Below, piece by piece: positions 23,459 through 29,591 of a DNA stretch of 64,000 bases. The DNA is from a virus. Each line of letters begins with the position of its first letter. Position 1 is the first letter of the stretch. The translations under genes and the position numbers were made by a program. The notes beneath the pieces are model-generated. The model saw nothing but the letters and a program-made list of their open reading frames with translations, was not told the DNA's origin and did not search any database. The stretch is taken from positions 1 through 64,000 of the IMG/VR virus record IMGVR_UViG_3300021475_000011, one strand, 5' to 3'.

Positions 23459-23765
23459 CGGGCGCTGCCTCCTGTAGATCGGTGGTGGTCGGGACGGTCC
23501 CGAAGGGGATGTGAAAGAAGCGCTCAAGCATGACGGCGAGCAGGCCGATCGTTTCGAGCAGCGGCAGCTCGCAGCGCGCGATGTGCCGGGCCTCGTCGCG
23601 GCCGTAGTCGAGGCCGCGCTGCCACGCCTTTGCAAAGCGCTCGGGGTCCATGTGCAGCAGCGCGTTCAGCGGATTGGCGCCGCGCTTCTCGCACTCCGCG
23701 CAGCCATCGCGCAAGAGCTGGTCGGGGTGAAAGCCGGGCAGCTCCTCGTGGTAGTCGTGGGCCAC
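23451..23765 (-). CDS. first gene of the recombination unit, unknown function
   Basis: 104 residues from the GTG at 23765, chosen because operator O7 abuts it. Helical with a CAECEKRG pair and a hydrophobic helix (LPLLETIGLLAVMLERFF). No family recognised. Confidence 0.6.
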   Translation of the reverse strand: MAHDYHEELPGFHPDQLLRDGCAECEKRGANPLNALLHMDPERFAKAWQRGLDYGRDEARHIARCELPLLETIGLLAVMLERFFHIPFGTVPTTTDLQEAAPDG

Positions 23766-23781
23766 GTCAAGCAGCCTGACA
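23765..23781. promoter_or_regulatory. palindromic operator O7
   Basis: CGTCA-AGCAGCC-TGACA; one mismatch. It overlaps the GTG at 23765 and lies between a strong terminator and the recombination genes. Confidence 0.6.
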
Positions 23782-23797
23782 GGTCGAAGAAAAGGCT

Positions 23798-23836
23798 GCC
23801 CGCCCGGCGACCACTTCCACGCGATGCCGGGCGGGC
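23798..23836 (-). terminator. rho-independent terminator
   Basis: Perfect 11-bp stem GCCCGCCCGGC/GCCGGGCGGGC with a 17-base loop. On the minus strand it is followed by CAGCCTTTTCTTC. It ends the unit of the gene at 23871-24752. Confidence 0.75.
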
Positions 23837-23870
23837 CTCGGCCCACTCACCGAAGCTGAGCAGGACAAGA

Positions 23871-24752
23871 TCATGGCGCGACCGCCGGGGTGACATCAAC
23901 GGCGACGATCAGCGACTCGGGGCCCGCGGCCAGCGCCGACAGGACCGTCTCTCGCCACTCGCGCTCGCTCGCGCCCTCCTCCAACCACTCGCCGCCGGCG
24001 CACAGCGCGAACGGCAGGCCGACACGGCGGCGTTCGATCAGGTCGCGGTAGAGCGTCGAGGTCATCACGTTGGGATCGCCCGAGATTTCTGCGGGGTCGG
24101 CGTTCAGGTCGCCGTACTCGTCGCGCAGGAAGAACGCCGTGAACTGGCCGCCGATCGTCCAGCTCTCCCACTTCCCGGCCGGGTTGCGCCTGGTCGTGTA
24201 GACGCCCGTCCCGCCGCACAGGCCGCAGTCGTCGCGCAGCTCCGGGCTCACGTCGATGCCGCACTCGGGGTCCGGCTTGCCGTAGGCGTCGTGGGTGCGC
24301 GCCAGCTCGTCGATCGCCTCAGCCTTCGCGGCGTTGAAGTTGTCCCACACGTCGGCGAGCTGGTCGTCAGCAGCACGGATCGCCTCCGCGTCCGGCGGCG
24401 GCCACAGGCCGAGCTCGCGGAGCTGTTCGACGCTGCCCTCGTGCTGAGCGATGCGCTTCACCGTCTGTTCGGCGTGCGTGTTGGTGGGATCGACCGACCA
24501 CGCCAGCAGATGAACAGCGCGCGTCTTCGCGCGGACCTCCTCGGCGACCTCGCGGCTGAACTCGTCGCGGCCGTTCACGATGTCGGTTGCCCACTGGACG
24601 GCGGCGCGGCCAACACACGAGCAAGGCGACTCCCACGGATCGACGAGGCGCGCGTTGTCGAACGGCGCGAGCGCGTCGTCCACCATCCGAGCGATCCCCG
24701 AGTGCTCGATCACGTCGCCGCTGACGACGACCGCTGCAAGAAGGTGACGCAC
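23871..24752 (-). CDS. zinc-containing phage protein, unknown function
   Basis: 293 residues from a GTG three bases after the stop of an 8-codon leader ORF. The N-terminal part is helical. In the middle, DDCGLCGGTGVYTTRRNPAG followed by KWESWTIGGQF gives a DnaJ-like CxxC-GG zinc segment. No enzyme family recognised. Single-gene unit between promoter B and the terminator at 23798-23836. Confidence 0.65.
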   Translation of the reverse strand: MRHLLAAVVVSGDVIEHSGIARMVDDALAPFDNARLVDPWESPCSCVGRAAVQWATDIVNGRDEFSREVAEEVRAKTRAVHLLAWSVDPTNTHAEQTVKRIAQHEGSVEQLRELGLWPPPDAEAIRAADDQLADVWDNFNAAKAEAIDELARTHDAYGKPDPECGIDVSPELRDDCGLCGGTGVYTTRRNPAGKWESWTIGGQFTAFFLRDEYGDLNADPAEISGDPNVMTSTLYRDLIERRRVGLPFALCAGGEWLEEGASEREWRETVLSALAAGPESLIVAVDVTPAVAP

Positions 24753-24755
24753 GGC

Positions 24756-24782
24756 TCAGCGGCGAGTAGTGGAAGTGGTCAT
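24756..24782 (-). CDS. 8-codon MTTSTTRR leader ORF
   Basis: ATG-led ORF reading MTTSTTRR then TGA, seven bases downstream of the promoter B minus-10. The first codons match those of three other genes behind the same promoter type. The next gene's GTG follows the stop after three bases, so translation may be reinitiated. Either a relic of a copied promoter-plus-start cassette or a functional leader. Confidence 0.5.
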   Translation of the reverse strand: MTTSTTRR

Positions 24783-24789
24783 GCCCTGC

Positions 24790-24840
24790 ATCCTGCCAGC
24801 CGATCAGACGGGTGTCAAGGGACTTGTCGCGGACTGGACG
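24790..24840 (-). promoter_or_regulatory. promoter B with upstream CGTCCAG box
   Basis: Minus strand: CGTCCAG (24834-24840), 15 bases, TTGACA (24813-24818), 17-bp spacer, CAGGAT (24790-24795), seven bases to ATG 24782. It is embedded in the 3' end of the upstream replication gene. Confidence 0.65.
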
Positions 24841-25502
24841 GATGACGTATCGAGCTGGCGCAGGCCACCGCTGCGAAGCTGCGCGCGGCGCGGGCGCGGC
24901 GCCTCCAACTCCGCGCGATCAACGCCGGCGAGCGCGAGCTGCTGATCCTCGATCGAGCGCCGGCGCAGCGCCAGATAGCTTTCGCGCTCCTGCGCCCGGA
25001 ACGTGGCGATCCCCCCGCCGCCACGCAGCGCATCGCGCCACGCTGCCCGCCTGGTCCTCGTCATCCACTCGTCGATCAGCGGGTGCGACCATGCGCTCGG
25101 CTTACGGATACGACTCGGCCGACACTCACAATCCGCCGTGGTCGTCGCCGCCGTGGTGGTCGTGACCTCCACGAACCCGCTGCCGTCGCAGCGCTTCAGC
25201 GGACAGTCACCCTCGAACGCCGCCGGCATCGGCAGCAGCACACGGCCTTCGACCTCGACAAGCACCTGATCCCACTCCGGGGTCGGAGACGCCAGCTCGA
25301 GCGCACGGGCCGCGATCATGCCGCCCGTCGGCGGGTGCTCACGGCCAGCGGTGGCGAAGCTCAGCACGACCGCCGTAGCGGTGTCAGCGGCGACACCCTC
25401 GACGAGCGGGAACTGCACCGCTGCCGCCTCGACCGGGATTGGTGCGTGCGGCCACAGGCCACGCATCCGGGCGACGAGCTCGGTCCACTCGCTCGGCTTC
25501 AT
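24804..25502 (-). CDS. putative replication accessory protein
   Basis: 232 residues. The N-terminal half (PSEWTELVARMRGLWPHAPI, then ARALELASPTPEWDQVLVEV) resembles helicase-loader or inhibitor proteins that follow replisome organisers in phages. A zinc-like CPLKRCDGSGF...CECRPS site and a charged helical tail follow. It is coupled to the replisome organiser by ATGA. Helicase loading is inference from position and pattern. Confidence 0.6.
   Translation of the reverse strand: MKPSEWTELVARMRGLWPHAPIPVEAAAVQFPLVEGVAADTATAVVLSFATAGREHPPTGGMIAARALELASPTPEWDQVLVEVEGRVLLPMPAAFEGDCPLKRCDGSGFVEVTTTTAATTTADCECRPSRIRKPSAWSHPLIDEWMTRTRRAAWRDALRGGGGIATFRAQERESYLALRRRSIEDQQLALAGVDRAELEAPRPRRAQLRSGGLRQLDTSSVQSATSPLTPV
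24813..24829. promoter_or_regulatory. palindromic operator O8 (degenerate)
   Basis: TGTCA-AGGGACT-TGTCG; two mismatches. It covers the minus-35 of promoter B, as O4 does in promoter A. Confidence 0.5.
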
Positions 25503-26365
25503 TCGCCGCGCGCCCGCTGCTCGTCGGCGATCCGCTGCAAGGCGTCCATGTCAGACCCCGCTCGCTCCCGCGCCGAGCCACCGGCGCGCTTGCCTTCGAC
25601 CTCCTGCCTGATCTGCAAGACGAGAGGCGCCCACTTTTCGCGGAGCTTCGGCATCGACCGGATGTTCGCTGCCCAAAAGTGGTGAGAGGTCGCCCATGTG
25701 ATGACGTATTCAACCTGCCGGACAGAAGCGCCGTCAAGGTCAAGCAGCCGCCTTGCCGCATCGTGCCACTTTTTCGTGTGTGGATTCGGCCGAGGCCCAC
25801 CGGCGCCCTGCGCCTCCAAGGCGTCAGCGAGCAGGTCGCAGAGCTTGGCGACCTCCGGGCGATCGACGGCGAGCTCGTCTTGATCGTGGTCGTCTTCGCC
25901 CTGGTCGCCGTCGGGCGGCACGACCGACGAAACCCCCGCAGGGGGTAGTTCCTCTTCCCTTCCCTTCCCTTCCCTTCCCCCCTGTAGTGCTACAGGAGGA
26001 CTACTGTAGTCGTCTCGTATCGACCCCTCAGCGCCGGGCGGCGGCAGCTTCGATTTGGTCGGCTTCTGGATCGCCTGGTGCTTGTTGAAGTTGGTCACAT
26101 GCAGGTACTTTTGACCGCCGTGGACGTAGCGCGTGATGGCGCCCGTCGAGGCGATCAGCGAGAGCCACAGGTCCACTTCGTCGGCGGTCACGTCGTCGTC
26201 GTAGGGGAACACGTTGGACTTGACGACGTGCGGTCGGCCGCGCTGGCGGCCCTCGTCGTCCGAGTGTTGGATCAGGCCAATGAACAGCAGCCGGCAGTCG
26301 CGTGGGAGAGCGCCGATCGCCTCGTCTTCCCACAACTCCGGCTTGATAGTCCTGATCCTCGCCAC
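25499..26365 (-). CDS. replisome organiser-like replication protein
   Basis: 288 residues from GTG 26365 (GAGGGAG ribosome site). The N-terminus ARIRTIKPELWEDEAIGALP, then RLLFIGLIQHSDDEGRQRGR, is typical of phage replisome-organiser winged-helix domains. The longer open frame to 26527 lacks homology-like sequence. A low-complexity linker contains five tandem TTCCC units (25955-25979). The C-terminal helical part fits a DnaD-like or initiator role. It should recognise the origin and recruit host helicase. Confidence 0.75.
   Translation of the reverse strand: MARIRTIKPELWEDEAIGALPRDCRLLFIGLIQHSDDEGRQRGRPHVVKSNVFPYDDDVTADEVDLWLSLIASTGAITRYVHGGQKYLHVTNFNKHQAIQKPTKSKLPPPGAEGSIRDDYSSPPVALQGGREGKGREEELPPAGVSSVVPPDGDQGEDDHDQDELAVDRPEVAKLCDLLADALEAQGAGGPRPNPHTKKWHDAARRLLDLDGASVRQVEYVITWATSHHFWAANIRSMPKLREKWAPLVLQIRQEVEGKRAGGSARERAGSDMDALQRIADEQRARGE
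25955..25979. repeat. (TTCCC)x5 microsatellite
   Basis: Five tandem TTCCC copies inside the linker of the replisome-organiser gene, reading Gly-Arg-Glu-Gly-Lys on the minus strand. A 14-base dyad (CTGTAG-TG-CTACAG) follows at 25982-25995. Iteron-like clusters near replication initiators can mark origins; here the period of five and coding location make slippage more likely. Confidence 0.6.
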
Positions 26366-26504
26366 CGCTGCTCCCTCGTCCTGCGAGGCGATGGCGTCCG
26401 TCTCACCGGATAGCTTCTCGTGCTCGCAACTCTGATCGGTGGCGAAACCTAGCGCGCGGCGTGGACACGTTCCCGTCGCGCGCTGCTTGTTCCGGGGTTT
26501 TTCT

Positions 26505-26747
26505 TCAGGCGGCCACGCGCTCGTCAAGCAGCTCGTAGAGCGCCTGACGGCTGATCCCGAGGCGACGTGCAGCCTCAGTGATCGTGACGGCCTCCTTGTC
26601 GTGCGGGTCGGCCTGCGCCTTCACCTGCTTGACCACTTCGCGGGTAAGCTCCTGCAACGCCGCGTCGTTCTCGTCTCGCAGTTCACGGCGGACCCCGATC
26701 CGGTCGAGCTGCTGTCGTAGGTCTACTGCGGCCACGGTGCTCTCCAC
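26505..26747 (-). CDS. small HTH protein, candidate regulator
   Basis: 80 residues from the GTG at 26747. The C-terminal third, AVTITEAARRLGISRQALYE, is a compact Fis/resolvase-type helix-turn-helix; the N-terminal half is helical and may dimerise. The start codon directly abuts O9, a degenerate operator copy, suggesting autoregulation. It is transcribed away from the plus-strand RusA pair and ahead of the replication genes. Proposed, not shown, to bind the repeated palindrome. Confidence 0.7.
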   Translation of the reverse strand: MESTVAAVDLRQQLDRIGVRRELRDENDAALQELTREVVKQVKAQADPHDKEAVTITEAARRLGISRQALYELLDERVAA

Positions 26748-26764
26748 TGTCGGGTTACTTGTCG
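26748..26764. promoter_or_regulatory. palindromic operator O9 (degenerate)
   Basis: TGTCG-GGTTACT-TGTCG, with three mismatches, but it shares most positions with O8 and directly abuts the HTH gene GTG. Two further TGTCAA half-sites lie nearby on the minus strand (about 26774-26780 and 26804-26810). Confidence 0.4.
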
Positions 26765-26803
26765 TCCTCCATCTTGACAGGTCCAGCGGCGGCGTCGCCC
26801 TGG

Positions 26804-26832
26804 TTGACAGTCCATCCGGCGCGCAGGCTACC
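26804..26832 (+). promoter_or_regulatory. possible plus-strand promoter of the RusA pair
   Basis: TTGACA (26804-26809), 17-bp spacer, GCTACC. It is the only plus-strand consensus minus-35 ahead of the GTG at 26845; the minus-10 is poor. Confidence 0.4.
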
Positions 26833-26844
26833 GTCGGGATACCA

Positions 26845-27096
26845 GTGTCCGACTCGATCTACGACGCACCGAATCCTGACGCGCCCGAGCAGCAGCCGGC
26901 CTTCGTCCTACAGCGCCCGCCCGGCCAGCGCTCGAACCTCGCGCATCTGCTGTGGGCCACGCTCGTCGCCGTGCTGCTGTTCTTCGCGCTGTGCTCGGCC
27001 GTCGCCGGCGGCGCGCTGCTCGGCGGTGTCGGCGGCGCGCTGCTCGCGCTCGCGGTGAGCCTCGCCTACGTTGCGCACCTGATCGACTCAGCCTGA
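26845..27096 (+). CDS. small two-span membrane protein
   Basis: 83 residues from GTG 26845. Polar N-terminus (VSDSIYDAPNPDAPEQQPAF), then two adjoining hydrophobic helices (LLWATLVAVLLFFALCSAV and GGVGGALLALAVSLAYVAHL). Possibly a holin, antiholin or superinfection protein. It precedes RusA by two bases on the strand opposite to nearly everything else. Confidence 0.6.
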   Translation: MSDSIYDAPNPDAPEQQPAFVLQRPPGQRSNLAHLLWATLVAVLLFFALCSAVAGGALLGGVGGALLALAVSLAYVAHLIDSA

Positions 27097-27098
27097 CC

Positions 27099-27518
27099 GT
27101 GCTCGAGCTGGTCCTGCCGTTCAAGCCCGTGCCCTGCGAGCGCGCGCGATCGAACCGTGGGATCGTCCACGACACGCCACGCAACCGCGCTGTGAAGGCC
27201 CACATCGCGCGGCTGTGGCAGATCACCCACCACGGCGTCTCGCCGATCCCAGCGGGCCGCCCTGTGATGCTGACCCTCGACTTCAGGTTCGAGCGCCCGG
27301 CAAAGCATTGGGTCGCCGGGCGCAAGGGCGGCGAGCTCCGCGCCGACGCGCCGCGCTGGCACACGAACAAGCCCGACGCGGACAACCTCGAAAAGCTCGT
27401 GAAGGACGGCCTGAACAAGATCGCGTGGGCCGACGACGCGCAGGTCGCGGTCGTGCGCAAGCAGAAGACGTGGACCGCCGGCGAGAGCTGCACCATCCTG
27501 ACGGTGCGCGAGCTGTAG
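27099..27518 (+). CDS. rusA: RusA-type Holliday junction resolvase
   Basis: 139 residues from GTG 27099, near the family norm of about 120. The signature NKPDADNLEKLVKDGLNKIA followed by WADDAQVAVVRKQKTW carries the conserved Asp residues that bind metal at the active site. It resolves four-way junctions left by recombination and so pairs logically with the Rad52-like and exonuclease genes, although it reads in the opposite direction. The terminator at 27521-27563 follows. Confidence 0.88.
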   Translation: MLELVLPFKPVPCERARSNRGIVHDTPRNRAVKAHIARLWQITHHGVSPIPAGRPVMLTLDFRFERPAKHWVAGRKGGELRADAPRWHTNKPDADNLEKLVKDGLNKIAWADDAQVAVVRKQKTWTAGESCTILTVREL

Positions 27519-27520
27519 GT

Positions 27521-27563
27521 GCGCGGCGGGCGGTCAGGGGATGAGGGAGAACGCCCGCCGCGC
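27521..27563. terminator. bidirectional hairpin between convergent units
   Basis: Perfect 12-bp stem GCGCGGCGGGCG/CGCCCGCCGCGC with a 19-base loop just past the RusA stop. It separates the plus-strand RusA unit from the converging lysis operon. The remainder of the gap to 27707 is GC-rich with a smaller CGGCC dyad and no ORF. Confidence 0.6.
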
Positions 27564-27707
27564 GGCTCACCGTGGGGATGAGCGCCGCCGAAGGTAGCAC
27601 CACGAACGAGCGCGGCCGACGCCTCGATCGAGAAGCGCCGGCCGCAAGGGAGGAGGGGAGGGGTGCTGCTTGCGAGTCCCCGCCGGTGATCGTACTCGCT
27701 CGGGCGG

Positions 27708-28367
27708 CTACCCCGTGAGCGCCTTCAGCGCGTCGAACCGCGCCTGCCTGTTGAGGATGTGCCAGCCGTTGCGCTGCGACTTCGCTACCTTCTCGATCGC
27801 TTCGGCGCGCGCGATCATCGTCCGCTTCAGCACCACGCGCCGGCGGTGAGCAGCGAGCGAACGGTGCCCGCGCAATGTCTCCCACTCCCGGCGCCAGCGC
27901 TGCTCGTCAGCGGGCACGTAGGGCGGCTTGGCGACCGCCGACAGGAAGACCCTGCGCTCGGCCTCGCGCCTGATCTTCAGCCCTTCCACGACCTCGCCGC
28001 CAGCGTGGTCGTAGGCGAGCATCGAGTTGGCCGCGGCCAGCCAGTTCCGGGCGCGCAGCTCGGCGCCGATCGTCGTGCCCTGGAAGATGCCAGCGCCGAG
28101 GTTCCATGTGAACGAGCACAGCGCGTCCCACTGATCCTGATTCAGCTCGACGCCGAGCGCCCGGATCGACGGCTCGTAGTAGCGCTCGATGCGGGCCTTC
28201 AGGTTGGTGCTGCCCTGCGTCACGGTGATCGCCGGCGAGCCGCTGTGGATGCCTTCCGTTTCGCCGAAGCCGCGCGTCCACACGCCGCCGAGCGAGTCCC
28301 AATAGGGCTTCGACGAGAACCCCTCGAAGCGCTCGATCAGGAGTAGTCCTGCGGGGCTGATGTGCAT
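27708..28367 (-). CDS. endolysin, GH24 phage lysozyme
   Basis: 219 residues. Muramidase core near the N-terminus: LLLIERFEGFSSKPYWDSLG followed by GVWTRGFGET supplies Glu15, Asp24 and Thr31, the T4-lysozyme-like triad. The later segment DALCSFTWNLGAGIFQGTTI is also typical. About 60 residues of basic helix (HRRRVVLKRTMIARAEAIEK) follow as a possible wall- or membrane-binding tail. No signal peptide; it needs a holin. Last gene of the late operon. Confidence 0.9.
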   Translation of the reverse strand: MHISPAGLLLIERFEGFSSKPYWDSLGGVWTRGFGETEGIHSGSPAITVTQGSTNLKARIERYYEPSIRALGVELNQDQWDALCSFTWNLGAGIFQGTTIGAELRARNWLAAANSMLAYDHAGGEVVEGLKIRREAERRVFLSAVAKPPYVPADEQRWRREWETLRGHRSLAAHRRRVVLKRTMIARAEAIEKVAKSQRNGWHILNRQARFDALKALTG

Positions 28368-28372
28368 GGGCC

Positions 28373-28831
28373 TCAGCTCCCCTCAGCGACGGTGCCCGCT
28401 GGCGTGGCGCCCGGCCCGAACATGGGGCCCGCGGCTGCCTCCGCCTGTGCGGGCGCGAGCGGCTGCGCACCGTCCGGTGTGATCGCCGTCGCGGGCTTCT
28501 GCGAGAGCGTGCCCGCGAGCTGCACGCCGTCAGCGATCGTCTGCTCGACCTCGCCGGCGGCAGCGGCGGGCAGAGGGTTGAACGGGATCGGCGCTTCGAT
28601 GCCGGCGCCCTGCTGCAACGCCGTGACCTTCAGCACCGTGCGGCTGGCGATGTGCGCCGCCGACAGAGCACCGGCGACGATCGCGGCCTCCTTCGGCGGG
28701 AGCTTCGACGGATCGACGAGCGCGCCGGCGGCGAGCGCGAGGTTCGACACCCACACGAGGATGCCCTCGCTCGTGCGGATCGCCTTCGCCAGAGGCGCGC
28801 TCACTTTGGGGATGTTCAAGAAGCTAGGCAT
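28373..28831 (-). CDS. holin-like membrane protein
   Basis: 152 residues from ATG 28831, overlapping the preceding stop by 8 nt. Two weakly hydrophobic helices (ILVWVSNLALAAGALV and EAAIVAGALSAAHIASRTVL) separated by a charged turn occupy residues about 24-70. A long Ala/Pro-rich tail follows. The position between two lysis genes and the size suggest a holin or holin-associated protein; the family is not recognised. Confidence 0.55.
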   Translation of the reverse strand: MPSFLNIPKVSAPLAKAIRTSEGILVWVSNLALAAGALVDPSKLPPKEAAIVAGALSAAHIASRTVLKVTALQQGAGIEAPIPFNPLPAAAAGEVEQTIADGVQLAGTLSQKPATAITPDGAQPLAPAQAEAAAGPMFGPGATPAGTVAEGS

Positions 28832-29531
28832 GTGCGTGTGCCCTCCAATACGCGAGGCTGACCCGAATCTGCTGCCAGGTGTGCGCGGCCACCACGCCGT
28901 CGGGGTGCTGGTGGTGGTCCTTCTGGAACTGCGCAACGACCCGCACCACGTCGTCGCTGTAAACGACGTGGTGGTGTGACAGGTAAGGCTTGTGCGTGAC
29001 GGGCGAGTGAATCGTCATCAGCGCGCCCGTCAGGTGAATGACGCCCTCACCCTTCGCGCCGGCGTGCAGCACCGGGTAGGGGTTCTCGTCGGCGTGCGGG
29101 TAGGTGTGAAAGTTCACATGCTGCGCCTCGCCGCTCTCGCCGGGGTACGTCAGCGTCACGATGTAGCCGAGCTTGCGGGCCTCGGCGTTGAAGGCCGGGC
29201 TGTTCTGCGTGTCGATGCCGCGCTGCCACGGCAGCAGCTCGCCGCCGACCGGGACGTGCGGGTAGGCCACGCCGTCGTTGCGCCGGCAATGCGTCGTGCG
29301 ATCGACGGGGTTGGCCGGGCCGTAGCCGGGCACGCCGCGCGCGTGCAGGTCGATGACCTCCTGCTGCGTGTGCAGCCCGAGCTCGTGCAGCAGCCCGGCG
29401 GCCTCCTCGTCCCGCGCGTGGCTGTTGATGCCGACGCCCGACATGCGGCTGATGTGCGCGACGATCGGCCCAAACTCGGGCTCGCCGACGAACCGCGTGC
29501 CGTTGGCTCCTTCGCAGATGATGAACTTCAT
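28824..29531 (-). CDS. putative second wall-acting protein with PG-binding-like end
   Basis: 235 residues. The C-terminal stretch (DDVVRVVAQFQKDHHQHPDG, then VVAAHTWQQI) resembles a peptidoglycan-binding repeat. The central part is His/Asp-rich (THCRRNDGVAYPHVPVGGEL, HVNFHTYPHADENPY) and could hold a metal site of a peptidase or amidase. No exact family recognised. First gene of the lysis group, starting 60 bases after the tail fibre gene. Confidence 0.5.
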   Translation of the reverse strand: MKFIICEGANGTRFVGEPEFGPIVAHISRMSGVGINSHARDEEAAGLLHELGLHTQQEVIDLHARGVPGYGPANPVDRTTHCRRNDGVAYPHVPVGGELLPWQRGIDTQNSPAFNAEARKLGYIVTLTYPGESGEAQHVNFHTYPHADENPYPVLHAGAKGEGVIHLTGALMTIHSPVTHKPYLSHHHVVYSDDVVRVVAQFQKDHHQHPDGVVAAHTWQQIRVSLAYWRAHAHA

Positions 29532-29591
29532 GGGGGCTTCTCCCTTGCTCGTTGACCGGCCGAGTGTACGCCCGCCGGCGGTCGCTCGCGC

